Program-made: the position numbers and the translations under genes
Part shown: one piece after another, positions 17,841 to 27,256 of the stretch
How the letters are laid out: every line of letters begins with the position of its first letter
Position numbering within the stretch: the first letter of the stretch is position 1
The notes under the pieces: generated by a model
Told to the model about the DNA's origin: nothing
Database searches by the model: none
The model's input: only the letters and a program-made list of their open reading frames with translations
Assembly (NCBI GenBank): GCA_021843755.1
Contig: JAKBWB010000004.1
Span: forward strand, 1-64,000
From: Pseudomonadota bacterium
GTDB lineage: Bacteria > Pseudomonadota > Gammaproteobacteria > Steroidobacterales > Steroidobacteraceae
Reading direction: 5' to 3'
DNA: 64,000 bases

Positions 17841-20380
17841 GCGGGCCGGGCCGGCGCGCCGGCGCGCGGCGGCTGCGGGTTCGCCTGCCTGCCGAGCTCG
17901 TGCGGGGCGAAGTCATCGACATGAATGAGATTCATGACCTTGCGGTCGTACTCGTGCAGGGCCTGTGCCTCGGTCGCGGTGAGGATTCCGGCCGCGAGCG
18001 CCTGGTCGATTTGCCCGGGCAGGTCCAGCGCGGTGATTCGTCCGGTCTTGACGCCCTCGACACGAATGCGCTTTTCGATGGGCTCCATCTGGATGGCGAG
18101 CGCCAGAGCCTCGCCGAGCAGGCCCAGAGGATTGTCCGGCTGGACGGTCGTGTAGATGAACTGGCCCAGCCGCTCGCGCGCTTCGCTCGGCTGCGTGAGT
18201 CGCTCGGCGACTTGCCGGCCGAGCCGGTCGGATGGCGACGAATAATGCCGGCCGCGCGGAAAGACCACCACCCGCATCAGCCCCGCGAGCAGGCGGTTCG
18301 GGAAGTTGCGCAGGAACCCGTGCAGCTGCTCCTGGGCGTGATACAACAGATTGCGGCAGGCCCACTCGACGATGGGCAGGTCCTCGGCCGGTCGGCCCTG
18401 ATTCTCGTGATGCTTCAGCACCATCGAGGCCAGGTACATCGCCGACAGCACATCGCCGAGCCGCGCCGAGAGATTCTCTTTCTTCTTCAAGTATCCGCCG
18501 AGCGTCAGCATTGCCACATCCACCGTGAAGGCGAACGAGGCGCTGAAGCGTACGATGTGCTGGTAGTAGCGCGCGGTCGGGCCGCTGACCGGCGAGCGGG
18601 TGAAACGCGCGTGGGTCAGTGCCATGACGAGCGATCGCACCGCGTTGGAGATCGTGAAGCCGATGTGACCGAACAGGGCGCGATCGAACTCCTCGATGCC
18701 GCGTACGTGGTCCGGATTACGGGCCGCGTTCATCTCGCGCAGTACGAACGGATGACAGCGGACCGCGCCCTGCCCGAAAATGATCAAACTGCGGGTCAGC
18801 AGGTTGGCGCCTTCGACCGTGATCGCCACCGGTACACACTGGTGGCCGCGCGCCAGATAGTTCTTCGGACCGAGGCAGATGCCTTTGCCGCCGTGCACGT
18901 CCATGGCGTCGTTGGCGACTTGCCGCCCCATCTCGGTGACGTGGTACTTGAGCATTGCCGAGGGAACCGAGGGCTTCTCGCCCCCGTCGATTGCGCCGGC
19001 GGTGACCGAGCGCGCCGCATCCATCGTGTACGTAAGCCCGGCCATGCGCGCGAGCACCGCCTCGACGCCCTCGAACCGCCCCACCGGCATGTTGAATTGC
19101 CGGCGGATGCGGGCGTATGCGCCGCTCGCCCATACCCCGGCCTTGGCGCCGCCCGTGGCGTTGGACGGCAGCGAGATGCACCGCCCGACCGAAAGTTGCT
19201 CCACCAGCATGCGCCAGCCGGTGCCGGCCATCTTCGGGCCGCCGATGATGAAGTCGAGCGGCACGAATACATCATGTCCCTGGATCGGGCCGTTCTGGAA
19301 CGGGATGTTGACGGGAAAGTGCCGCCGGCCGATGCTGATGCCGGGTATGTCGCGCGGGATCAACGCGCAGGTGATGCCCACATCAACCGGTCCGCCCAGG
19401 AGCTGTTCCGGATCGAACAGCCGGAAAGCCAGTCCGATGACCGTGGCAATCGGCGCCAGAGTTATGTAGCGCTTGGAGAAGTTGAGCCGCATCCCGAGCA
19501 CGTCCTGGCCTTGCCATGTACCCCGGCAGACGACGCCGGTGTCCGGGATGGAGGCGGCGTCGGAGCCGGCGCGCGGTCCCGTGAGAGCGAAGCACGGCAC
19601 TTCCTCGCCGCGCGCCAGGCGCGGCAGATAGTAGTTCTTCTGCTCGTCGGTACCGTAATGATTGAGTAACTCGGCGGGGCCGAGCGAATTCGGCACCGCG
19701 ATGGTGGAGGATGCGGTCGTGCTGCGGCTGGCGACCTTGGTGAGCACGCACGAGTGCGCGTAGGCGGAGAACTCCAGTCCGCCGTAGCGCTTTGGAATGA
19801 TCATCGCGAAGAACCCGCGCGACTTGATGAAATCCCACACCTGCGCAGGCAGGTCGCCGATTTCATGCGTGATTGCCCAGTCATCGAGCATCTCGCAGAG
19901 CTGTTCGCATGGTCCGTCGAGGAACGCCTGCTCCTCGGCGCTCAGGCGCGGCGGTCGGGCGGTGAGCAGCTTCGACCAGTTGGGCGCGCCGGTGAACAGC
20001 TCTCCATCCCACCAGACCGTGCCGGCTTCGAGCGCCTCACGCTCGGTTTGCGACATTGGCGGCAGCAGCCTGCGGTAGGTCCGCATGAAGGGGCGCGTGA
20101 TCAGCGCCTTGCGCAGCCAGCGCACGTTCAGCAGCCACAACGCCCCCAGCGACAGCCACAGAAACCCCTTCCATGTGGCACCCGCCGCGCTGTTCGCGCC
20201 GAAGTAGCTGTACGCGATCAGCAGCACGGTGAACGTGGCGGTGAAGGCCAGCAGCGACAGCCGCCGGTAGGCCAGGTAGAGCACGGCGGCGATAAACAGG
20301 AGGGTGATGATGCCCCCCGCCTGGGTCACGGCATACGCGATGGCCGCGGCCGCAATCAACGCGAGGAGTGCACCCAGCAT
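17837..20380 (-). CDS. fadE: acyl-CoA dehydrogenase FadE
   Basis: An 847-residue long-chain-type acyl-CoA dehydrogenase, first step of fatty-acid beta-oxidation. Two or three N-terminal membrane helices (residues 1-60) are typical of the FadE group. The FAD-dependent dehydrogenase core spans about 150-520, including PCFALTGPRAGSDAASIPD at about 270-288. A large FadE-specific C-terminal domain follows (AEQLTR-like region to the end; length close to E. coli FadE, 814). An AGGAG ribosome site lies 6 bases before the ATG. It is 158 bases downstream of mdh. A thiolase of the FadI type is elsewhere in the window. Confidence 0.95.
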   Translation of the reverse strand: MLGALLALIAAAAIAYAVTQAGGIITLLFIAAVLYLAYRRLSLLAFTATFTVLLIAYSYFGANSAAGATWKGFLWLSLGALWLLNVRWLRKALITRPFMRTYRRLLPPMSQTEREALEAGTVWWDGELFTGAPNWSKLLTARPPRLSAEEQAFLDGPCEQLCEMLDDWAITHEIGDLPAQVWDFIKSRGFFAMIIPKRYGGLEFSAYAHSCVLTKVASRSTTASSTIAVPNSLGPAELLNHYGTDEQKNYYLPRLARGEEVPCFALTGPRAGSDAASIPDTGVVCRGTWQGQDVLGMRLNFSKRYITLAPIATVIGLAFRLFDPEQLLGGPVDVGITCALIPRDIPGISIGRRHFPVNIPFQNGPIQGHDVFVPLDFIIGGPKMAGTGWRMLVEQLSVGRCISLPSNATGGAKAGVWASGAYARIRRQFNMPVGRFEGVEAVLARMAGLTYTMDAARSVTAGAIDGGEKPSVPSAMLKYHVTEMGRQVANDAMDVHGGKGICLGPKNYLARGHQCVPVAITVEGANLLTRSLIIFGQGAVRCHPFVLREMNAARNPDHVRGIEEFDRALFGHIGFTISNAVRSLVMALTHARFTRSPVSGPTARYYQHIVRFSASFAFTVDVAMLTLGGYLKKKENLSARLGDVLSAMYLASMVLKHHENQGRPAEDLPIVEWACRNLLYHAQEQLHGFLRNFPNRLLAGLMRVVVFPRGRHYSSPSDRLGRQVAERLTQPSEARERLGQFIYTTVQPDNPLGLLGEALALAIQMEPIEKRIRVEGVKTGRITALDLPGQIDQALAAGILTATEAQALHEYDRKVMNLIHVDDFAPHELGRQANPQPPRAGAPARPA

Positions 20381-20501
20381 GGAAACTCCTTCAATCCGCC
20401 TTGTTCATGAGCGTCTGCAGTCTGTCCGGACCCCCTCGATCGCGACAGGGGACCTGTTGCGCAATGCCACGGCAGACACTGTGCCGGCCAGCGCGCTTCA
20501 C

Positions 20502-20513
20502 ATCGTTAACGAT
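20502..20513. promoter_or_regulatory. 12-bp perfect palindrome between mdh and fadE
   Basis: ATCGTTAACGAT is a perfect palindrome located 26 bases after the mdh stop and about 120 bases before fadE. It could be a regulator site for fadE or chance; palindromes of this size occur at random in long sequences. Confidence 0.2.
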
Positions 20514-20538
20514 CGCTCGCGGCGATCTTCGGGGAGGC

Positions 20539-21519
20539 TCAGCCGAGCAGCGACTTCACTCCCTCGCGTTCCTCGCGCAGCTCGGCGAGCGTCGCGTCCA
20601 TGCGCTTGCGGCTGGCGGCATCGATCTGCAAGCCCGTCACGATACGGTACTCGCCATTGTGCGTGGTGACCGGATAGGAATAGATCACGCCTTCCGGGAT
20701 GCCGTAGCTGCCGTCGGATGGAACCGACATGCTCACCCAGTCCCCCTCCCGCGTGCCGTTCACCCATGTATGGACGTGGTCGATCGCGGCCGAGGCGGCC
20801 GAGGCGGCCGACGAGGCGCCCCGCGCCTTGATGACGGCCGCGCCACGCTGTTGAACCACCGGGATGAAGGTCTGCTCTACCCAGGCGTCATCCACCAGCG
20901 AACGGGCGGGTTTGCCGCCGACCAGTGCGTGGTTGATGTCCGGGTATTGTGTCGAGGAATGATTGCCCCAGACCGTCATGCGCCGGATGTCGCGCGTGTG
21001 CGCGCCGGTCTTCTCGGCGAGCTGTGAGAGGGCTCGATTGTGGTCAAGCCGGGTCATCGCGGTGAAATTGCGCGGATTCAGATCCTTGGCGTTGGCGCGC
21101 GCGATCAGCGCATTGGTGTTGGCCGGGTTGCCCACCACCAGTACCTTGACGTTGCGATCGGCGACCTCGTTGAGGGCTTTCCCTTGCGCAGAGAAGATCT
21201 GGGCGTTGGCGAGCAGCAGGTCCTTGCGCTCCATGCCCGGTCCGCGCGGGCGCGCGCCGACCAGCAGCGCCACGTGGCAGTCGCGAAACGCGACCTTGGC
21301 ATCGTCCGTGGCGATGATCCTGTTCAGACCCGCGAACGCGCAATCGGCGAGCTCCATCACGACCCCGTTGAGCGCCGGCAGCGACGGGGTGATCTCCAGC
21401 AGATGCAGATTGATGGGCTGATCCGGTCCCAGCAGCTGCCCGGAGGCGACGCGGAATGCGAGGGCATAGCCGATCTGGCCGGCGCCGCCCGTGATCGCGA
21501 CATTCAATGCGGGTTTCAT
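20539..21519 (-). CDS. mdh: malate dehydrogenase
   Basis: A 326-residue NAD-dependent malate dehydrogenase of the longer (type 2, Burkholderia/Xanthomonas-like) group. The Rossmann loop is [14 protein letters not shown] at about 7-20. The substrate arginines lie in [15 protein letters not shown] at about 88-102, [10 protein letters not shown] is at about 131-140, and the catalytic His is in [11 protein letters not shown] at about 189-199. It interconverts malate and oxaloacetate in the TCA cycle. The gene is single, with fadE downstream on the same strand. Confidence 0.97.
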   Translation of the reverse strand: MKPALNVAITGGAGQIGYALAFRVASGQLLGPDQPINLHLLEITPSLPALNGVVMELADCAFAGLNRIIATDDAKVAFRDCHVALLVGARPRGPGMERKDLLLANAQIFSAQGKALNEVADRNVKVLVVGNPANTNALIARANAKDLNPRNFTAMTRLDHNRALSQLAEKTGAHTRDIRRMTVWGNHSSTQYPDINHALVGGKPARSLVDDAWVEQTFIPVVQQRGAAVIKARGASSAASAASAAIDHVHTWVNGTREGDWVSMSVPSDGSYGIPEGVIYSYPVTTHNGEYRIVTGLQIDAASRKRMDATLAELREEREGVKSLLG

Positions 21520-21667
21520 GGTGAGTCGAGTCCTTCGAGGAAAGCGTGTGATTCTAGCGCCGAGAGCTCCCGTTTATCATCCCATCCCGAATCGAGCCGC
21601 AGCCGCACCGCGCCGCCTCGACGCGTTCCGTTCGAGGCGGTGCCCGGGCCATGAGGACTCCAGCGCC

Positions 21668-23791
21668 TCAGGCCGGCTGGTCGAGCGCGCCCGCCGGGCG
21701 CAGCAGCTGGCCGAACGGGGCGCCGGAGCTGGCTTGCCGCTGCAGCAGCACGAGCAGCTCCTCCACGGCGCAAGGCTCGCCGAACAGCCTCCCCTGTACT
21801 TGGTTGCAGCCGTTGCGCCGCAGGAAATCCAACTGATCCTGCGACTCCACTCCCTCGGCAACCACCACCATGCCGAGGCTGTGGCCCATCTCGATGATGG
21901 TGCGGACCAGAGTGGCATTGCCGGTGTTCATGCCCACGTCGCGCACGAACGACTGATCGATCTTGAGCGTTCCGATCGGGAACTGCTGCAGTGCCGAGAG
22001 TGAGGAGTAGCCGGTGCCGAAGTCATCGATCGACAGGTGCAGTCCCATGGCGTAGAGTTCCTCGAGCAGCCGCAAGGTGTTCTTGGTGTCGGCCATGAGC
22101 GTCGTCTCGGTGATTTCGAGCTCGAGCGCGGTGGGCGAGACGCCGTGACGGCGGAACACCGAGCGGCAGCGCAGGATGAAGCTGGCCTGACGCAGCTGGC
22201 GCAGCGAGAGATTCAGCGAGATGCGCCCGGGCTCACCGCCGGCGCGCTTCAGCTGCCGATAATCCATGCATACCCGGTTCAGCACCCACTCGCCGATGTC
22301 CAGGATGAGGTTGGTCTCCTCGGCGAGGGGGATGAAGCGCGACGGCGGAATGTCGCCGTGTCCCGGCAGGCGCCAGCGCAACAGCGCCTCGGCGCCCACC
22401 ACCCGGCCGGTGGTGAGTTCCACTTTCGGCTGATAGCGGATGACGAGCTCGTCGCGCTCGAGCGCGCGGCGCAGCTTGCTCTTGAGGATCAGCCGCTCGA
22501 CCGCGGCCGCGTTCATCTCGGGGGCGTAGAACGTGAAGGTGTTGCCGCCGTTCTGCTTGGCGTGATACATGGCCGCATCGGCGTTGCGGATCAGGTCGAT
22601 GACGTTCTCCGCATCGCGCGGGCAGAAGGCTATGCCCACGCTTGCGGTAAGAAACACTTCCTGCTGGTTCAGCTGAAAGGCGCGTGCCACTTCGTTGAGG
22701 ATCGCGCGCGCCAGTTGCCCGATCGGCACACGATTGTCGGTCTCGGCGGGCAGCCCGTGCAGGCACAGCGCAAACTCGTCGCCGGCCAGCCGGCCGAGCA
22801 TCGCGTTCGGCGGCAGGGCCCGGGTCAGCCGCTCGGCCAGCACTTCGAGCACCCGGTCGCCGGTGTCATGTCCGAACGTGTCGTTCACCTCCTTGAACCG
22901 GTCCATGTCCAGATACAGCAGCGCCACCGCCCGGCCGCTGCGCAGTCCGCGCGACAACGTCTGCTGGAGCACGTGTTGGAACTGCATGCGGTTGGCGACT
23001 TTGGTGAGCGTATCGTACCGGGCCAGGTAGCGGATGCGCCGCTCGGCGCGCTTGCGGTCGGTGATGTTGCGGGCGACGAAGATATTGCCCTGGAACTGCG
23101 GGTCGTCGGTCTCGATACGCGATCCGGCGAGGGACACCGGGATGGTCTGGTGGTCACGAGTGTGTACCACGGTCTCGCGCGTATCCTGCGCGGCCTGCAG
23201 CAGGTCGAAGTCGGCGCGTGCGTGCTCCTCGAGCAGCGATGCGACGCCGCGGCCGAGCAGCTCCTCCTCGCCGAAGCCGAGCATCTTGCAGGCCGCGGCA
23301 TTGGCGGTCTTGATCACCCCGTCGGGGGAGGTGAGGAACACCGCATCGGCCATGCTGTTCAGAACGCTGCGCAGGTAATCCTTGTTGATGGTCGAGTGGC
23401 GCAGCCGTGTGCGCATTCGCTCCATGGCTTGCTCGAGCTCGGCCAGGCCATCCTGGCTGTAGGCTTCGACGGGGCGCGCGTAATCCCCCTGTCCGATGCG
23501 CTGGGCGCTGCGCGTGAGCGCCTCGGTGGCCTGCTGCATCGTCCGGCCGGCTCGCCATGCCCGCACCGCCGCGATGAGGCCACCGCCGGCGGCCACCGCT
23601 GCGCCGAGTGCGACCGGCAGGGCGCCCGGCCAATGGCCCCATAGCGCCACCGCGGCGCTCAGCACCGCGGCGGCGAATGTGGCGGCGAACGCCCAGAGCG
23701 CGGAGCGGAAGTTCTTCAATGCGCGGCTCAAGCGAGAATACTCATCAGTGCACCAAGGAAATCCGACGGTGTCCGCCGTCCTACGGCGCAC
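21668..23791 (-). CDS. HAMP-PAS-GGDEF-EAL c-di-GMP signalling protein
   Basis: A 707-residue membrane protein that could make or break cyclic di-GMP. Residues about 28-75 hold two hydrophobic segments, followed by a HAMP-like linker, a PAS domain (VLNSMADAVFLTSPDGVIKT, about 143-165), a GGDEF domain with the motif as AGDEF (RLAGDEFALCL) and an EAL domain (GAEALLRW and DDFGTGYSSLSAL). An I-site RxxD is not seen, so feedback inhibition is unlikely. Both catalytic motifs look usable; phosphodiesterase activity is the safer guess. The start is uncertain: GTG 23791 is the longest option, and a TTG near 23733 is possible. Confidence 0.9.
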   Translation of the reverse strand: MRRRTADTVGFPWCTDEYSRLSRALKNFRSALWAFAATFAAAVLSAAVALWGHWPGALPVALGAAVAAGGGLIAAVRAWRAGRTMQQATEALTRSAQRIGQGDYARPVEAYSQDGLAELEQAMERMRTRLRHSTINKDYLRSVLNSMADAVFLTSPDGVIKTANAAACKMLGFGEEELLGRGVASLLEEHARADFDLLQAAQDTRETVVHTRDHQTIPVSLAGSRIETDDPQFQGNIFVARNITDRKRAERRIRYLARYDTLTKVANRMQFQHVLQQTLSRGLRSGRAVALLYLDMDRFKEVNDTFGHDTGDRVLEVLAERLTRALPPNAMLGRLAGDEFALCLHGLPAETDNRVPIGQLARAILNEVARAFQLNQQEVFLTASVGIAFCPRDAENVIDLIRNADAAMYHAKQNGGNTFTFYAPEMNAAAVERLILKSKLRRALERDELVIRYQPKVELTTGRVVGAEALLRWRLPGHGDIPPSRFIPLAEETNLILDIGEWVLNRVCMDYRQLKRAGGEPGRISLNLSLRQLRQASFILRCRSVFRRHGVSPTALELEITETTLMADTKNTLRLLEELYAMGLHLSIDDFGTGYSSLSALQQFPIGTLKIDQSFVRDVGMNTGNATLVRTIIEMGHSLGMVVVAEGVESQDQLDFLRRNGCNQVQGRLFGEPCAVEELLVLLQRQASSGAPFGQLLRPAGALDQPA

Positions 23792-24016
23792 CCGAACTGC
23801 CGCCCGATACAGATCGAATCGGCGCTCGCAGATCGGCGGAGGGTCCCGGCAAGCTGGGGCCGGCGCTTACCCGGCGGCTCGAGCCGCTCTCTATGCCCAG
23901 GTGCCCAGGCACAGCTCGTCATGCACCGCAGAATATCAGAGTCCGGTGCGGCCCGCACGGACTGCCGCCGGCACCGGCCGTGGCCGATACCCGATCGCGC
24001 GGGGTGGTCCTTCGCG

Positions 24017-25030
24017 CTAGCCCCCGGCGCCGGACCAGATCCGCTTGAGGTAGCTCACCATCAGGCCGCGCATGGTGGACATCGGGTCCGCGGTGGCGGC
24101 GAAGATCGGCGGTCTGCGCCGCAGCAGCCGCCAATTCTCGCTGCGCAGCACCCGGCGCAAAAACTCGACGTTGCGGTCGATGGCCTCGATGTACGGATTG
24201 CGTCCGTTATAGAGGATCTCGATGTGGCGGTAGACTCCGCCGAACTGACCATCGAGCCGCTTGGCGCGCACTTCGTCCACGAACTGGGGCGTCTGGCGCA
24301 GCAGATCGAGGCCAGAGGCGTATTTGACCTCGGTCTGACCGCTCGGCGAGACCGGCAGCGCCACGCCGCCGAGCACGAACTCGACGTACAGCCGGTCACG
24401 GCACTTCTCCAGGTAACAGCGATCGGCCATCTGGGCGATCATGTCCGCCGTGCCGAGCAGATGCCCGGCGACGATGTCGCGGCGGTCGCTCAGGCGAGCC
24501 TCGATCTGCGCCGCCGGAAACTCGTAACCGGTGAAGTGGATCACTTCCCGGGCGAACGGCACCCAGTGCGCGAGCCCGATCTGCGGCAGATAGTCCTCGA
24601 GAAAGCGCGCGCCGCGCGAGACGTGCACCCGGGTGAACTCCGCGCCGTTGCGCGAGTGGTGCTCATCGGTGCGCCGCAGATATCCGACGTCGTGGAACAG
24701 ACCGGTGATGAGGCTGGCGATCGCGCGCTCGCCGCCGAGCCGCGCGGCCGGTTCGGCCTGACGCTCGTAGCCGACCAGCAGACGTGCCAGCGCGAGAGTT
24801 ATGTCGAGCGTGTGCTGGCGGTCGTGATAAACGGTGTCGACACCGTGATAGCCCGGGACCTCGCCGGCGAACAGCCGCTCGAAGTGAGCAAACGCGCGTC
24901 GGAGCGGCTCGAGAGACGCGCTCGGCCAAGTGGGGGCGAACAGCGCCTCCACGGCCGCCTGCACCGCGGTCGTGGAGCTGACTTGCACGGTGTCGGTGAC
25001 GTCGAAATCGCTGCGCCGGGCACTGGTCAT
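24017..25030 (-). CDS. HD-domain phosphohydrolase
   Basis: A 337-residue protein with an HD-type metal-dependent phosphohydrolase domain. The start MTSARRSDF is chosen because the frame upstream lacks homology and reads as low-complexity Arg. Metal ligands appear as YHDRQHTLDI at about 68-77 and FHDVGYLRRTDEHHS at about 111-125. The layout (YHxxxHxxDI, then HD) recalls class I cyclic-nucleotide phosphodiesterases more than HD-GYP. The C-terminal half is unassigned helical sequence. It precedes the GGDEF/EAL gene on the same strand with a 225-base gap, which suggests but does not show a role in second-messenger turnover. Confidence 0.75.
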   Translation of the reverse strand: MTSARRSDFDVTDTVQVSSTTAVQAAVEALFAPTWPSASLEPLRRAFAHFERLFAGEVPGYHGVDTVYHDRQHTLDITLALARLLVGYERQAEPAARLGGERAIASLITGLFHDVGYLRRTDEHHSRNGAEFTRVHVSRGARFLEDYLPQIGLAHWVPFAREVIHFTGYEFPAAQIEARLSDRRDIVAGHLLGTADMIAQMADRCYLEKCRDRLYVEFVLGGVALPVSPSGQTEVKYASGLDLLRQTPQFVDEVRAKRLDGQFGGVYRHIEILYNGRNPYIEAIDRNVEFLRRVLRSENWRLLRRRPPIFAATADPMSTMRGLMVSYLKRIWSGAGG

Positions 25031-25161
25031 TTTACTTTGTGAGCCCGCGCGGTCGGCCGCCGGCCAGATTGATGCTCGAGTCACTGTGGGCCAAATTTGA
25101 CCCGGATACCGAGAGCCACTGCTCAGAATCATTTGCCGCGCCCGGTGAACCGCGACCCGGT

Positions 25162-27189
25162 TCACCTCACCGGCGCGGGCGCGGCGATGCCGTGCTGCTT
25201 CAGCAGCGCCTCGACCCGTGGCGGCCGTCCGCGAAACGCGATGAACGCCTCGAGCGGATCCCGGCTGCCACCCTGCGAGAGGATCGTGTCGACATAACGT
25301 CGCGCCGTGGCGCGGTCGAATATGCCCTGCTCCTCGAATGCCGCGAATACGTCGGCGGCAAGCACCTCCGCCCATTTGTAGCTGTAATAGCCGGCGCAAT
25401 AGCCGCCGGCGAATATGTGGCCGAAGCTCATCGGGAAGCGATTCCATTCCGGCATGGGCGCGACGGCGACTTGCCGGTGCACCTCGCGCAGCAGTTCCAG
25501 GACGCGCCCGCCGCGCTCGGGGTCATACTCGGCGTGCACCCGGAAATCGAACAGCGCGAACTCGAGCTGTCGCGTCATGTGCAGCCCGGCCTGGAAGCTT
25601 CGGGTCGCGAGCAAGCGCTCCTGGAGGTCGGCCGGCAGCGGCACGCCGCTGCGATAGTGGCCCGAGATCCGTTGCAGCACCTGCCGGTTCCAGGCGTAGT
25701 TCTCCATGAACTGACTGGGCAGCTCGACCGCATCCCAGGCGACCCCGTTGATTCCAGCGAGACTGGGAAAGTCGACCCGGGTGAGCAAGTGGTGCAGTCC
25801 ATGCCCGAACTCGTGGAACAGCGTCAACACGTCATCGTGCGTCAGCAGTGCGGGCCCATCCGCACCCGGGGGCAGCAGGTTCAGGACCAGGTGCGCCACC
25901 GGCAGCGCATCCCCGCCGGCCAGATGCATGCGGCCGATGCACTCGTCCATCCAGGCGCCGCTGCGCTTGTGAGGCCGCGCGTACGGATCGAGGTAGAAGC
26001 TTCCGACCGGCCGTCCGTCGGTCTTGATCTCGAAGTAACGCACGTCAGGGTGCCAGACGGGCGCTGCGGAGCGCTCCAGAATGCGCACGCCGAACAGCCG
26101 TTCGGCGACCTCGAACAGCCCGGTGAGCACCCGCGGCAGCGGGAAGTAGGGCCGCAGCGCCTCCTGCGAGACCGCGTGCTGCTGCTGGAGCCGCTCGGAG
26201 TAGTACCCGATGTCCCAGGCCTCGAGTTCGTGGCCCGCGAAGTTCCGCAGCTGCGCGAACTCCTGCAGCGCAACGGCGCGCGAGGCGCGCGCGAGCTGCT
26301 CGAGAAACGCCATGACCTCGCCCGGGCTGCGCACCATGCGCTTCTGGAGCGCGTATTCGGCGAAGTTGCCGAAACCGAGGATGCCGGCCGCCTCGTGCCG
26401 CCTGGCGAGGATCTGCTCGATGATGGGGGCGTTGTCCCAGCGTCCGGCCTGCGGCCCGCGCTCCGATGCGCGGGTGGACCAGGCTTCATAGAACACACGG
26501 CGCAGCTGCGCGGACTGCGCATTCGTCACCACGGCGACATAGGTGGGCTGATCCAGAGTCAGAATCCAGCCCTCCATGCGCTGCTCGTGCGCCCGCTGCC
26601 GCGCCCGTTCGATGATGATCTCGTTCAAGCCCCGCACCTGCGCCGGGTCCGTCACGTGGTGGCTCCATGCGCTGGTCGCATCCAGGACGTTTTCCTCGAA
26701 CTTCGATTGCAGCTGGGTCAGTTCGAGCATGAGCGTCTTGAAGCGCTGCTTGGCCTCGCTCGGCAGGCCCACTCCAGCCAGCTCGAAATCCCGCAGCGCG
26801 TGCTCGAGCACGCGCCGGCGCACCGGATCGAGCGTTGCGCCCTCGTGTGACGCGATGGTGCTGTAGGCCTTGTACAGACGCTCGTCCTGAGCGAGGTCCG
26901 TCTCGTACGCCGAAAGCAGCGGCAGGCAGGCGTTGTAGGCGGCGCGTAGCGCCTCGGAATTCAGTACCGCGTTCAGATGGCTGACCGGCGACCAGGCGCG
27001 CGCCACGCTGTGACGGAGCACCTCCAGCGGCTCGACCACCGTCGCGAAGGTCGGTGGCTCGTGGCTGGCGATCTGCTCGATCCGGCCGCGGGCCTGCGCA
27101 AGCAGCGCGCTGATCCCCGGTTCGACGTCGGTCGCCTCGATGCGGCCAAAGGGCGGCAGGGGCTCTTGCGCCAGGAGGGGATTGTGCAT
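25162..27189 (-). CDS. prlC: oligopeptidase A (M3 zinc metallopeptidase)
   Basis: A 675-residue cytoplasmic zinc peptidase of the M3 family, degrading signal peptides and short peptides. It begins MHNPLLAQEPLPPFGRIE, close to E. coli PrlC (680). The zinc motif HEFGHGLHHLL is at about 463-473, with the third ligand Glu some 25 residues later (GINGVAWDAVELPSQFMENY). The C-terminal YSYKWAEVLAADVFAAFEE is a family signature. Upstream on the same strand is the glutathione reductase gene after 67 bases. Confidence 0.96.
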   Translation of the reverse strand: MHNPLLAQEPLPPFGRIEATDVEPGISALLAQARGRIEQIASHEPPTFATVVEPLEVLRHSVARAWSPVSHLNAVLNSEALRAAYNACLPLLSAYETDLAQDERLYKAYSTIASHEGATLDPVRRRVLEHALRDFELAGVGLPSEAKQRFKTLMLELTQLQSKFEENVLDATSAWSHHVTDPAQVRGLNEIIIERARQRAHEQRMEGWILTLDQPTYVAVVTNAQSAQLRRVFYEAWSTRASERGPQAGRWDNAPIIEQILARRHEAAGILGFGNFAEYALQKRMVRSPGEVMAFLEQLARASRAVALQEFAQLRNFAGHELEAWDIGYYSERLQQQHAVSQEALRPYFPLPRVLTGLFEVAERLFGVRILERSAAPVWHPDVRYFEIKTDGRPVGSFYLDPYARPHKRSGAWMDECIGRMHLAGGDALPVAHLVLNLLPPGADGPALLTHDDVLTLFHEFGHGLHHLLTRVDFPSLAGINGVAWDAVELPSQFMENYAWNRQVLQRISGHYRSGVPLPADLQERLLATRSFQAGLHMTRQLEFALFDFRVHAEYDPERGGRVLELLREVHRQVAVAPMPEWNRFPMSFGHIFAGGYCAGYYSYKWAEVLAADVFAAFEEQGIFDRATARRYVDTILSQGGSRDPLEAFIAFRGRPPRVEALLKQHGIAAPAPVR

Positions 27190-27256
27190 GACGGGAGATT
27201 CTGCCAGTTAAGCCCGAGCAAGACATGTCCGGACGAACCGGCGGTCGCGCGCCGGC

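Noticed and set aside
22037-23644. 535-codon plus-strand frame opposite the GGDEF/EAL gene
   Set aside because: Shadow of the minus-strand gene; no recognisable domain.
23792-24016. Possible c-di-GMP riboswitch before the GGDEF/EAL gene
   Set aside because: The minus-strand leader was read against the GEMM-I consensus and the conserved core was not found.
25031-25447. N-terminal extension of the HD-domain frame
   Set aside because: Arg-rich sequence overlapping the prlC gene end; a plausible start lies at 25030.
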